Shown here piece by piece: positions 53,037 through 62,299 of a stretch of 64,000 nt of DNA. The notes beneath the pieces were generated by a model. It was not told the origin of the DNA, did no database searches, and saw nothing but the letters and a program-made list of their open reading frames with translations. Position 1 is the first letter of the stretch. Every line of letters begins with the position of its first letter. Source of the stretch: Polynucleobacter meluiroseus (GTDB lineage: Bacteria > Pseudomonadota > Gammaproteobacteria > Burkholderiales > Burkholderiaceae); contig CAMCUP010000007.1 in assembly GCA_945878885.1 (NCBI GenBank), positions 1-64,000 of the forward strand. The letters run 5' to 3'. Both the position numbers and the translations under genes were made by a program.

Positions 53037-53900
53037 CTAGGCGGGATACCAGCTCAGGATCTCAATGACCCGCTGATCGCCACAAATGCCAAACACCTGA
53101 TTATCAACCATCTGCACACCCGGCTTACTAAGCTGGATTTGAGGGGGCGGTGAAGCCAATAAAACCGAGCTTGCCAAGATCATTTGCTGGCCTTGCCAAG
53201 TCGTAAAGGCGCCAGGATAAGGGGGCGCAACTGCGCGAATCAAATTATGAATCGATTGCGCTGTTTGCGACCAGTCTACTTTGCCATCAGCGGGTTTACG
53301 ACCACCGAAGTAACTACCTTCTTCAAGATGATTGGGCAAGCGTGTTATTTCCCCTAGTAACAGTTGCGGTAGAGCAGTTTGTATCACTTGAACCGCCGCT
53401 GCGCTAACCTTTGCGAAGACTGCAGTAGCAGTATCATTTAGCCCAATGGCAACGCGTTCTTGGCCAATAAGATCACCGGCATCGGGTTTAGTTTCCATGA
53501 CGTGTAAGGTGGCACCAGTTTCAGTTTCGCCGTGCAAAATGGCCCAATTAACAGGGGCACGACCTCGATACTTGGGTAAAAGTGAGCCATGCATATTAAG
53601 CGCGGCAATACGTGCACAAGCTAAAAGTGGTGCAGGAATTAAGTAGCGATAATAAAAAGAAAAAATATAGTCTGGCTGAAGGTTTTGCAAACGCGGTAAA
53701 AGAGAATTTAATTCATTGGCGTGCGGCTGAAGATAAGGAATATTTTTTTTCTGACAGAGTTCTACTACACTCGCAAACCAGATATTTTCATTAGGGTCAT
53801 CGGCGTGGGTGATAACCAAATCAACTTGCATTCCTGCCTCTAGGAGCGCTTGCAAACAATTCACGCCAACATCATGATAGGCAAAAACAACTGCGCGCAT
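53037..53900 (-). CDS. UDP-L-Ara4N formyltransferase domain of ArnA (separate protein)
   Basis: This enzyme formylates UDP-L-Ara4N using 10-formyl-tetrahydrofolate. The 287-residue protein matches the N-terminal half of E. coli ArnA. The catalytic Asn and His are in LNMHGSLLPKYRGRAP near 101-116, and the Asp in KPDAGDLI near 138-145. IFSFYYRYLIP precedes them. It lies between arnC (9 bases) and the decarboxylase gene. It depends on the folate pool that thyA and folA also use. Confidence 0.92.
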   Translation of the reverse strand: MRAVVFAYHDVGVNCLQALLEAGMQVDLVITHADDPNENIWFASVVELCQKKNIPYLQPHANELNSLLPRLQNLQPDYIFSFYYRYLIPAPLLACARIAALNMHGSLLPKYRGRAPVNWAILHGETETGATLHVMETKPDAGDLIGQERVAIGLNDTATAVFAKVSAAAVQVIQTALPQLLLGEITRLPNHLEEGSYFGGRKPADGKVDWSQTAQSIHNLIRAVAPPYPGAFTTWQGQQMILASSVLLASPPPQIQLSKPGVQMVDNQVFGICGDQRVIEILSWYPA

Positions 53901-53909
53901 AGCAATAAC

Positions 53910-54887
53910 TTAAGACTTTTCGAGTACGGCTTGCACTACATAACGAGGCCGCTGTCGAATCTGTTGGTATATACGCCCAATGTATTCACCTAATAAACCA
54001 AGCCCAAATAACATCACACCGATGAGGAAAAAGGTCAATGCAAAAAGGGTAAATACGCCCTCAACCTCAGCGCCAATAATAAAGCGCCGAATTAAGAGAT
54101 AGGCAAATAAACTGCCAGCAGCCAAGGCTAAAAGCATGCCAAGGATAGAAAAAATTTGTAGCGGCACAACCGAAAAACCAGTGACTAAATCAAAGTTAAG
54201 GCGAATCAGTTGATAAACACTATATTTTGATTCGCCCGCAAACCGCTCTTCATGTTGTACGCTGATTTCAGTGGGATTAGTAGCAAAGGTGTAAGCGAGG
54301 GCAGGAATAAAGGTATTACTTTCATTACACTTCCCAACCAAATCAATAATGCGTCTTTGATAGCCGCGCAACATACAACCTTGATCGGTCATGGTGATGT
54401 GGGTAATCTTTTCCCGTAAATGGTTCATTAGGCGTGATGCGCCTTTACGAAATAAAGTATCTTTACGATTAGTACGAATCGTACCCACGTAGTCATGTCC
54501 GGCAATTAATTCTTGAACTAGCGCATCAATCTCTTCAGGGGGATTTTGTAAGTCAGCATCTAAAGTAATAATGTATTCACCGCGGGCGTATTCAAAGCCA
54601 GCCATGATCGCCATATGTTGACCAAAATTATTCTGGAATAACACTACCCTTGTCGTATCGGGCCGCGCTTCAAATTGCTGGCCTAACATTGCGGCAGAAC
54701 GATCACGGCTACCATCATTAATAAAAATAATTTCGTACTGTAGTTGACGTTTTTCGGCAAGCGCATCGAGCGCAGGATAGAGGCGACTAAAGAGCGCTGG
54801 TAAGCCCGGCTCTTCGTTGTATACCGGCACAATAATACTTAATTGTGGTGCATTGAGGGGTGAATTGAGTGGCATAGAGACCGTCAT
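53910..54887 (-). CDS. arnC: Undecaprenyl-phosphate 4-deoxy-4-formamido-L-arabinose transferase
   Basis: ArnC transfers L-Ara4FN from UDP to undecaprenyl phosphate on the inner face of the membrane. The 325-residue GT2 enzyme has LSIIVPVYNEEPGL near 16-29, FINDGSRDRSA near 54-64 and TLDADLQNPPEE near 107-118, then two C-terminal membrane helices (about 235-258 and 275-298). This fits ArnC. An extra ten N-terminal residues precede the core. Confidence 0.93.
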   Translation of the reverse strand: MTVSMPLNSPLNAPQLSIIVPVYNEEPGLPALFSRLYPALDALAEKRQLQYEIIFINDGSRDRSAAMLGQQFEARPDTTRVVLFQNNFGQHMAIMAGFEYARGEYIITLDADLQNPPEEIDALVQELIAGHDYVGTIRTNRKDTLFRKGASRLMNHLREKITHITMTDQGCMLRGYQRRIIDLVGKCNESNTFIPALAYTFATNPTEISVQHEERFAGESKYSVYQLIRLNFDLVTGFSVVPLQIFSILGMLLALAAGSLFAYLLIRRFIIGAEVEGVFTLFALTFFLIGVMLFGLGLLGEYIGRIYQQIRQRPRYVVQAVLEKS

Positions 54888-54901
54888 GGCGTAATTATGC
54901 G

Positions 54902-56089
54902 CTAGGCTTTACGCTGTCCTTCTAAAACCTGCAAGAATGCCGCGCAAATTCGCTTTACATCGGCATCGCTCATGGCGGGAAATAGAGGTAAGGTCAAAAT
55001 AGAGCGGCCAATAACTTCAGCCACTGGAGTGGATTCCGCTAGATACCCTAATTTACGATACAGCGTGAAGTTGGTAATAATCGGGTAGTGCACACCCGTA
55101 CCAATGCCAAGCGCTTTTAATTCGCTCATGATCTGTGCCCGTTCAACTTGCAATTGTTGTAAAGGTAGCAGCACTTGAAATAAATGCCAGTTAGTATCAG
55201 TAAAATTTTCGGGCGGTAGTTGCAGGTCAAAGCCCTTAAGTGCACTTGTATTTAATCCGGCCTTTAACAATTCAAAATACAGTTTTACAATGGCTACACG
55301 ACGCGCTTGAAAAGTAGGCAGATTTTTAAGCTGGTGTAAACCAATTACGGCATTGATATCGGTGAGATTATCTTTACCCCCCAAGACATCAACATCCATA
55401 CCATCAGGGCCGTATCGCGTAAGACCTTGCAGGCGGAGTTTTTCAGCTAAGGCAGTTTCGTGCGCATGATTGAGTACTAAGCAACCTCCTTCAACCGTGG
55501 TCAGATTTTTATTAGCCTGAAAACTAAAGCTGACTAAATCGCCAATGCTACCAATTCGTTTTCCAACCCATTGCGAGCCAAATGCTTGCGCAGCGTCTTC
55601 AATTACACGTAGCTGATGGCTTTTAGCAATGGCATACAACTCATCCATGTTCACCGGTAAGCCAGCCAAATAAACTGGCATGATGGCTCGCGTTTGCGGG
55701 GTAATAGCAGCGGCAATAAGCTTTAGATCAAGATTACGTGTATGCGGATCGATATCGACAAATACGGGTTTAGCGCCTACCGATAAAATGACATTGGCTG
55801 TGGCAACCCAAGATAGCGGCGTGGTGATCACTTCATCACCTGCGCCAATACCTGCTATTTGCAAGGCAATTTTCATTGTGGCCGTGCCATTAGCAAAGCA
55901 ACGCACTGGTCGGCCGCCAAAATAGTGACTTAACTCGGCTTCAAATTCAGCGACTTTAGGCCCAGAGGTCACCCAGCCCGATTGCATGACTGCAGCTACC
56001 GCAGCAATCGTAGCCTCATCAAAGCTAGGCCGAGTAAAGGGTATAAAGTCTGATGGCGAAATCGAGCTTAAGGTGGTTTTTTCGTTCAT
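54902..56089 (-). CDS. arnB: UDP-4-amino-4-deoxy-L-arabinose--oxoglutarate aminotransferase
   Basis: ArnB aminates UDP-4-keto-pentose with glutamate and PLP to UDP-L-Ara4N. The 395-residue DegT/DnrJ-family protein has VTSGPKVAEFEAEL near 39-52 and VIEDAAQAFGSQWVGKRIGS near 165-184. The PLP-binding Lys is in FQANKNLTTVEGG near 193-205. It sits between arnT (4 bases) and arnC. Confidence 0.92.
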   Translation of the reverse strand: MNEKTTLSSISPSDFIPFTRPSFDEATIAAVAAVMQSGWVTSGPKVAEFEAELSHYFGGRPVRCFANGTATMKIALQIAGIGAGDEVITTPLSWVATANVILSVGAKPVFVDIDPHTRNLDLKLIAAAITPQTRAIMPVYLAGLPVNMDELYAIAKSHQLRVIEDAAQAFGSQWVGKRIGSIGDLVSFSFQANKNLTTVEGGCLVLNHAHETALAEKLRLQGLTRYGPDGMDVDVLGGKDNLTDINAVIGLHQLKNLPTFQARRVAIVKLYFELLKAGLNTSALKGFDLQLPPENFTDTNWHLFQVLLPLQQLQVERAQIMSELKALGIGTGVHYPIITNFTLYRKLGYLAESTPVAEVIGRSILTLPLFPAMSDADVKRICAAFLQVLEGQRKA

Positions 56090-56093
56090 TAGA

Positions 56094-57770
56094 CTATTTT
56101 CGCAAACTTGGGTGAGCTACCACCACTCGCCTAGAGTCACGCCCAATTTCTTGCATTGGCAAGCCTGCTTTTTGCAAAGCGGCATATTGTTCTGGCACCA
56201 TCATGGCATAAGCAGTAGGTTCGTTTTGCCAGTGTTCAATAAACTTATCTAAGGTAGGTATCCAGCGGGTTGGCTCTTGTGTGACACCAAATTCGAGCTC
56301 ATCGGGGAACTCTACCATTACCATGGTTCTGCCAAGATAAAAGGGGAAAGTGTGATCCAAAATACGTACGGAGTAAATCGTGGCATCAACTGGAATTAGT
56401 GGGCGTATTTGTGCTGCTAAATCGACCCCAGAGACTGCCCGACCCAAAGCTTCATGGCCGGTGCCCGCAATGGTACAAGTGAGAAAAAAGCCCATGGCAT
56501 AACAATAAATACTGGCCAGTGCATGATGCTTAGCTAAAAGTGCTGTTGTCAGACTAAACAGGATTAAAACGACTAAAGCGCTAATGACCCACTGCGTATA
56601 GGTGGCATAAGCCAATAACTCATCGGGTTTAGCCTCAAATCCAATCAGAGGTAAAAAAGCAAAACCAATTAAACCTAGCAGCACAAAAAATATCGCCTGC
56701 ACCTTCCAGCCAATTGATAAGCCATTACGCTCACCTAAGCCGCGATCAAGTACATAGCCAGCTAGCAAAGCTAGCGCTGGAAAGGTGGGCATGATGTAAC
56801 CCGGTAGCTTAGATTGCGATAAGCTAAAGAAGCCCAAAATAACTAGTACCCAGCAACTTAATAAAACTAAATTAGAAAATTGAGTATGGTTCTGCTTGCG
56901 GCGCTGTTGCCATGCTTGACACACTCCGCTAATGGCTTGCGGCAGCCATGGTAGAAAGCCGAGCAACAGAAAGGGCAGGAAAAAATAGATCGGTCCCGGA
57001 CGACTATGTTCTTCTTGTGTAAAGCGCTGAAAGTGCTCATTTATAAAAAAGAATTGGGCAAACTCAGGGTTACGGATTGAGACCAAAATAAACCAAGGGG
57101 CAGTAATGGCGAGTAATAGTAGTAAGCCCTTTAATAAGTTCAACTCTTTCCAAATGCGCCAATTCCAATTGGCAAGGGAATACACCACAAAAACCATGGC
57201 GGGTAGCGCAATACCAATTAAACCTTTGCTCAGGGTCGCTAGGGCCATGGCGCTCCAGCAGCCCAACATCCAACGATTGCGTAGGTGGGGGCGATCAGTA
57301 TGTTGAGCCAGCAAAAAACTACAGAGTGCGGCTGCCAAGAAAGCTGATAGCCCTGTATCAAGGGAGTTAAAGTGACCGCCTACCACCCACATCGGCGCAG
57401 AACCCAAAGCAACTGCCGCCAAGATACCTGCACGAGGACTATATAAGCGCCATGCGGTAAAGCCGACAAAAAGGATTGTTAGGTAGCCCAATAAGCTGGA
57501 CCACAAACGTGCTTGCCATTCGCCAATGCCAAAGCCTTGAAAGATCAGGGCAGAAGCCCAGATGTGTAAAGGTGGTTTTTCAAAATATTTATAGTCGTGA
57601 TAACGCGGTGTAATCCAGTCGCCACTACTAAGCATCTCGCGGGCCATTTCCGCATAGCGGCCTTCGTCAGAAGGAATGAGGTGGCGATAGTTCAAAGTGC
57701 CGAACCAAATGATCGTATAGATCACTAGTAAAGCGAGCATTAGACTTGGTTTGACTGAAGTTTGTTTCAT
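56094..57770 (-). CDS. arnT: Lipid A 4-amino-4-deoxy-L-arabinose transferase
   Basis: ArnT moves L-Ara4N from the lipid donor to lipid A on the periplasmic side, giving polymyxin and cationic-peptide resistance. The 558-residue GT-C protein begins with a hydrophobic helix, then DEGRYAEMAREML near 35-47 with the catalytic acidic residue. PRYHDYKYFEKPPLHIW and some 11-12 hydrophobic helices follow. It is first of the arn genes and overlaps the upstream DUF498 gene by four bases. Confidence 0.92.
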   Translation of the reverse strand: MKQTSVKPSLMLALLVIYTIIWFGTLNYRHLIPSDEGRYAEMAREMLSSGDWITPRYHDYKYFEKPPLHIWASALIFQGFGIGEWQARLWSSLLGYLTILFVGFTAWRLYSPRAGILAAVALGSAPMWVVGGHFNSLDTGLSAFLAAALCSFLLAQHTDRPHLRNRWMLGCWSAMALATLSKGLIGIALPAMVFVVYSLANWNWRIWKELNLLKGLLLLLAITAPWFILVSIRNPEFAQFFFINEHFQRFTQEEHSRPGPIYFFLPFLLLGFLPWLPQAISGVCQAWQQRRKQNHTQFSNLVLLSCWVLVILGFFSLSQSKLPGYIMPTFPALALLAGYVLDRGLGERNGLSIGWKVQAIFFVLLGLIGFAFLPLIGFEAKPDELLAYATYTQWVISALVVLILFSLTTALLAKHHALASIYCYAMGFFLTCTIAGTGHEALGRAVSGVDLAAQIRPLIPVDATIYSVRILDHTFPFYLGRTMVMVEFPDELEFGVTQEPTRWIPTLDKFIEHWQNEPTAYAMMVPEQYAALQKAGLPMQEIGRDSRRVVVAHPSLRK

Positions 57771-58144
57771 GCTGGGTCGAGCAAAATAGCAGCCAAGACT
57801 TGGCGACCTTCACCCATTAAGATATTGTAAGTACGACATGCAGCTTGAGAATCCATTATTTCAAACCCTATACGAGCTTCAATTAGGGGTTTTAATACCT
57901 CTGGTTTTGGAAAATGTTGGCGTGCACCAGTGCCTAAAATAAATAGCTCTGGCTTTTGGGCACAAACCAAGGAAAAATCAGCGGCATTTAGGGCTGCAAA
58001 GCTCACTACTGGCCAAGCCAAAATTGCTCCTGATGGGCTAACTAAAACCGCATGATGATAAGGTTTTTGATTGATCTCAACATAGTCAGTTCCGTAGCCA
58101 GAAATCGTATTTAGGCCGGAAGGAGTGTCAGAATGAAGCTTCAC
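57767..58144 (-). CDS. Mth938-like (DUF498) domain protein
   Basis: A 125-residue protein of the Mth938/DUF498 family, with LFILGTGARQHFPKPEVLKPL near 68-88 (no known reaction). Human NDUFAF3 belongs to the same fold, but a function in bacteria is not settled. The start is GTG, since an upstream ATG is out of frame. Its stop overlaps arnT by four bases, so it is the first gene of the arn transcript. TATAAT about 26 bases upstream of the GTG is the likely -10. Confidence 0.85.
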   Translation of the reverse strand: MKLHSDTPSGLNTISGYGTDYVEINQKPYHHAVLVSPSGAILAWPVVSFAALNAADFSLVCAQKPELFILGTGARQHFPKPEVLKPLIEARIGFEIMDSQAACRTYNILMGEGRQVLAAILLDPA

Positions 58145-58247
58145 GTGTGCGCTCTGTCATAATTGACTGAATTATAGCTAGCCTATCTATATACCTACTT
58201 CTTTAGAATGGGCTTTAGATGGGCAATAAATAACCAGTAGAACGCTT

Positions 58248-59504
58248 GTGAAAACTATCCTCAAATCTGTAAAACTCAATAATGTGTGCTACGACATTCG
58301 TGGCCCAGTGCTCGATCTTGCCCATCAAATGGAAGAAGAGGGCCAAAAAATTATTAAGTTGAATATTGGCAATGTCGGGGTTTTTGGCTTTGATCCGCCC
58401 GAGGAAATTCAGCTCGATATGATTCGTAATCTGGGAAATGCCTCAGCTTATTCAGATTCAAAAGGTATTTTTGCTGCTCGTAAAGCGATCATGCATTACT
58501 GTCAACAAAAAAATATTCAAGGCGTCACCTTAGATGATATTTACACAGGTAATGGCGTATCTGAGCTGATTGTTTTGGCCATGAATGCGTTGCTAAACGA
58601 TGGCGATGAAGTTTTAGTACCCGCCCCAGACTATCCGCTTTGGACAGCAGCAGTGAGTTTATCGGGCGGTACGCCAGTGCATTATTTATGCGATGAAGCC
58701 AATGAATGGGCTCCCGATTTAGAGGATTTACGAAGCAAAATTTCCTCGAAAACCAAAGCAATTGTGGTCATTAATCCGAACAATCCCACTGGTGCAATTT
58801 ACTCAAAGGAAGTACTCTTGAGTATGGTAGCAATTGCACGGGAGCATGGGCTTTTATTATTTGCTGATGAAATTTATGACAAGATGGTCTACGACGAAGC
58901 CGAGCACATCTCTTTAGGGGCTTTGTCTACCGATGTTGTCACCATTACCTTTAATGGCTTATCAAAAAATTACCGCTCTTGTGGATACCGTGCGGGTTGG
59001 ATGGTGGTGTCCGGAGACAAAAGCCATGCGCAAGATTACATCGAAGGATTAAATATGTTGTCCTCGATGCGCTTGTGCGCCAATGTGCCCGGACAATACG
59101 CTATTCAAACCGCCTTGGGCGGTTATCAAAGTATCAAAGACTTGGTTGCGGTTGATGGTCGTTTAGCCCGCCAGCGAGAGCTGGCCTGGAATCTCGTTAC
59201 TGCCATCCCAGGGGTGAGTTGCGTAAAGCCAAAATCGGCTTTATACCTCTTTCCAAAATTAGACCCCGCGATATACCCAATTACCGATGATCAACAATGG
59301 ATTGCAGATTTTTTGCGTGAAGAAAAAGTTTTGCTAGTGCAGGGCACTGGTTTTAATTGGGTTAAGCCCGATCATTTTCGCGTAGTATTTTTACCGCATG
59401 AAGATGTGTTGCGTGAAGCTATTGGTCGTTTAGCGCGCTTTCTTGAGCGTTATCGACAAAAACATGGCACCGCCAAAACACCCTTAACAGCTAAAGCATC
59501 ATGA
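58248..59504 (+). CDS. alaA: Glutamate--pyruvate aminotransferase AlaA
   Basis: AlaA makes alanine from pyruvate and glutamate. The 418-residue fold-type I aminotransferase reads KLNNVCYDIRGPVLDLA near 9-25, close to E. coli AlaA. The PLP Lys is in FNGLSKNYRSCGYRAGW near 239-255. GTG start. It overlaps hom by four bases (ATGA), so alaA-hom-thrC form an operon for alanine and threonine synthesis. Confidence 0.93.
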   Translation: MKTILKSVKLNNVCYDIRGPVLDLAHQMEEEGQKIIKLNIGNVGVFGFDPPEEIQLDMIRNLGNASAYSDSKGIFAARKAIMHYCQQKNIQGVTLDDIYTGNGVSELIVLAMNALLNDGDEVLVPAPDYPLWTAAVSLSGGTPVHYLCDEANEWAPDLEDLRSKISSKTKAIVVINPNNPTGAIYSKEVLLSMVAIAREHGLLLFADEIYDKMVYDEAEHISLGALSTDVVTITFNGLSKNYRSCGYRAGWMVVSGDKSHAQDYIEGLNMLSSMRLCANVPGQYAIQTALGGYQSIKDLVAVDGRLARQRELAWNLVTAIPGVSCVKPKSALYLFPKLDPAIYPITDDQQWIADFLREEKVLLVQGTGFNWVKPDHFRVVFLPHEDVLREAIGRLARFLERYRQKHGTAKTPLTAKAS

Positions 59505-60826
59505 AATCATCTGCATTAAAACCGATTCAGGTTGGTCTTTTAGGAATTGGCACAGTTGGCGCCGGTGTATTTACGGTACTTGAGCGCAACCAAGATGAAA
59601 TACAGCGTCGCGCGGGTCGGGGTATCCGCATTCATACCGTAGCTGATTTGAATGTTCCCCGTGCTAAAGAATTGGTGCAAGATCGCGCTCAAGTTGTAGC
59701 TGATGCGCGAGCAGTGATTGCCGACCCTGAAATAGATATCGTGATTGAGCTGATTGGCGGCTATGGTATTGCTAAAGACTTAGTGATGGAAGCCATTGCT
59801 GCGGGCAAACATGTCGTTACAGCAAACAAAGCTTTAATTGCTGTTCATGGAAATGCCATTTTTGCAGCGGCGCATCAAAAAGGGGTCATGGTAGCTTTTG
59901 AGGCTGCGGTTGCTGGCGGAATCCCCATTATCAAAGCATTACGCGAAGGTTTATCGGCAAATCGCATTGAATGGATTGCCGGGATTATTAATGGCACAAC
60001 CAACTTTATTTTGTCAGAGATGCGCGACAAGGGTCTAGACTTTGCCACCGTCTTGAAAGAAGCGCAACGCCTTGGATATGCAGAAGCCGATCCTACTTTT
60101 GATATTGAAGGCATCGACGCAGCTCATAAAGTGACAATTATGAGCGCTATTGCATTTGGTATTCCGATGCAATTTGAACATGCCTATGTTGAAGGTATTG
60201 CCCAATTATCAGCTGTCGATATTCGCTACGCTGAGCAACTCGGTTATCGCATTAAGCTACTTGGCATTACTAAGCGTACCCCTTCTGGTATTGAACTGCG
60301 GGTGCATCCTACCTTAATCCCTGCAAAGCGCCTTATTGCCAATGTTGAAGGTGCGATGAATGCAGTGCAAGTGTTTGGTGATGCTGTAGGTACTACTTTA
60401 TATTACGGTAAAGGGGCTGGCTCTGAGCCAACTGCTTCAGCTGTCATTGCCGATTTGGTTGATGTAACGCGCTTAATGACAGCCGACCCTGAAAATCGGG
60501 TCCCGCATTTAGCCTTCCAACCCGACGCGATGCAAAACTTACCCATTTTGCCTATTAGTGAAATTACGTGTAGCTATTACTTGCGCCTATGTGTGGCAGA
60601 TCAGGCCGGGGTGTTGGCAGAAATTACGAAAATTTTGGCTGCCCATAGCGTTTCAATTGATGCTCTTATTCAAAAAGAAGCGGCCGAGGGTGAAAGTCAA
60701 ACTGATTTAGTGATGTTGACTCACGCCACTAAAGAAAAAAATATGCTAGCAGCAATTCAAGAGATGCAATCTTTGCGCACAGTCATTGGCGACGTCGTTA
60801 AGTTGCGACTTGAAAATTTATCGTAA
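59501..60826 (+). CDS. hom: Homoserine dehydrogenase
   Basis: Hom reduces aspartate semialdehyde to homoserine, leading to threonine and methionine. The 441 residues have the NAD(P)-binding GIGTVGAGVF near 15-24 and FEAAVAGGIPIIKALREGL near 131-149. The GTTNFILSEM motif and a C-terminal ACT domain (about 355-430; LCVADQAGVLAEITKIL) follow, the latter for feedback control by threonine. It is monofunctional, without a fused aspartokinase. Confidence 0.97.
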   Translation: MKSSALKPIQVGLLGIGTVGAGVFTVLERNQDEIQRRAGRGIRIHTVADLNVPRAKELVQDRAQVVADARAVIADPEIDIVIELIGGYGIAKDLVMEAIAAGKHVVTANKALIAVHGNAIFAAAHQKGVMVAFEAAVAGGIPIIKALREGLSANRIEWIAGIINGTTNFILSEMRDKGLDFATVLKEAQRLGYAEADPTFDIEGIDAAHKVTIMSAIAFGIPMQFEHAYVEGIAQLSAVDIRYAEQLGYRIKLLGITKRTPSGIELRVHPTLIPAKRLIANVEGAMNAVQVFGDAVGTTLYYGKGAGSEPTASAVIADLVDVTRLMTADPENRVPHLAFQPDAMQNLPILPISEITCSYYLRLCVADQAGVLAEITKILAAHSVSIDALIQKEAAEGESQTDLVMLTHATKEKNMLAAIQEMQSLRTVIGDVVKLRLENLS

Positions 60827-60851
60827 CTACAGCTAAGCATAGGTAAGCACA

Positions 60852-62294
60852 ATGCTGTATCAATCTACCCGCGGCAAGAGTCCGCAAGTGAGTTTCCAGC
60901 AAATTTTGCTGGGCGGCTTAGCCCCTGATGGTGGTTTATATTTGCCAGTGCGGTACCCCACAGTTAGCCCAGCGCAGCTCGATGCTTGGCGCAAATTATC
61001 GTACGCCGATTTAGCTTATGAAATTTTGCGTTTGTATTGTGACGATATTCCTGCCACCGATTTACGCGCTCTGACGCATAAAACCTATACTGCTGCGGTT
61101 TATTGCAATGGACGTCAAACTGATCTGGCAAGCGATATTACTCCCTTGCATTATTTGGGAGAAGAGCAGGGAGCTAGCCTAAGTCTCTTAAGCCTTTCAA
61201 ATGGCCCGACCTTAGCGTTTAAAGATATGGCGATGCAGTTACTGGGCAATTTATTTGAATACGTTTTGCAGCAAACAGGACAACAACTCAATATCTTGGG
61301 TGCTACTTCAGGTGATACCGGTAGCGCTGCTGAATATGCCATGCGAGGTAAAGCAAGCATTCAGGTCTTTATGTTGTCCCCGCAAGGCAAAATGAGCGCT
61401 TTTCAAGCGGCGCAAATGTATTCTTTGCCCGATGCCAACATCCATAATTTAGCTGTTACAGGAGTGTTTGACGACTGCCAAGATATTGTTAAAGCTGTGA
61501 GTAACGATCTAGAATTTAAAGCCCGCTATCACATTGGTACCGTGAACTCAATTAACTGGGGGCGCGTTGTTGCGCAAATTGTGTATTACTTTCAAGCCTA
61601 TTTACTCGCCACTAGGGCCAGTTCTGAACGGGTTTCTTTTGCCGTGCCTTCGGGCAACTTTGGCAATATTTGCGCTGGCCATATCGCGCGCATGATGGGC
61701 TTGCCAATTGAGCGCTTAGTACTGGCTACCAATGAAAATAATGTGCTGGATGAGTTTTTCAGAACAGGAATTTATCGCGCTCGTAAAGCCGCGGAGACTT
61801 TACATACCTCCAGTCCGTCGATGGACATATCGAAAGCTAGTAATTTTGAGCGCTTTATTTTCGATTTGTTAGGTCAAGATGGTCAACGGACTGCCGCCTT
61901 ATTTAAGCAAGCGGATACGACTGGCGGCTTCGATCTATCGAGTGATCCCGCTTTTCAAGCATTGCAGCAGTTTGGCTTTGTTTCTGGAAGCAGCAGCCAT
62001 CAAAATCGCCTCGATACTATTCGGCAGATTGATGATGAGTATGGCGTCATGATTGATCCACATACCGCTGACGGTGTACAAGTGGCACGCTATCATTTGC
62101 AGGCCGGTATACCTATGATTGTGCTTGAAACTGCACTGCCGATTAAGTTTGCAGAGACGATCGAAGCCACGCTAGGGCGCCCAGCTGATTGCCCGCCTGC
62201 TTTTCAAAACATTAAAACATTACCTCAGCGGGTCCAGACAATGGCGCCAGATGTAAATCAGGTGAAGACTTTTATCACTACCCATCTTCAATAA
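60852..62294 (+). CDS. thrC: Threonine synthase
   Basis: ThrC turns phosphohomoserine into threonine with PLP. The 480-residue length fits the class-I (long) enzyme. PLP Lys is in NGPTLAFKDMAMQLLG near 117-132, and GATSGDTGSAAEYA near 151-164 holds the phosphate-binding loop. It follows hom by 25 bases. Confidence 0.97.
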   Translation: MLYQSTRGKSPQVSFQQILLGGLAPDGGLYLPVRYPTVSPAQLDAWRKLSYADLAYEILRLYCDDIPATDLRALTHKTYTAAVYCNGRQTDLASDITPLHYLGEEQGASLSLLSLSNGPTLAFKDMAMQLLGNLFEYVLQQTGQQLNILGATSGDTGSAAEYAMRGKASIQVFMLSPQGKMSAFQAAQMYSLPDANIHNLAVTGVFDDCQDIVKAVSNDLEFKARYHIGTVNSINWGRVVAQIVYYFQAYLLATRASSERVSFAVPSGNFGNICAGHIARMMGLPIERLVLATNENNVLDEFFRTGIYRARKAAETLHTSSPSMDISKASNFERFIFDLLGQDGQRTAALFKQADTTGGFDLSSDPAFQALQQFGFVSGSSSHQNRLDTIRQIDDEYGVMIDPHTADGVQVARYHLQAGIPMIVLETALPIKFAETIEATLGRPADCPPAFQNIKTLPQRVQTMAPDVNQVKTFITTHLQ

Positions 62295-62299
62295 AAACT

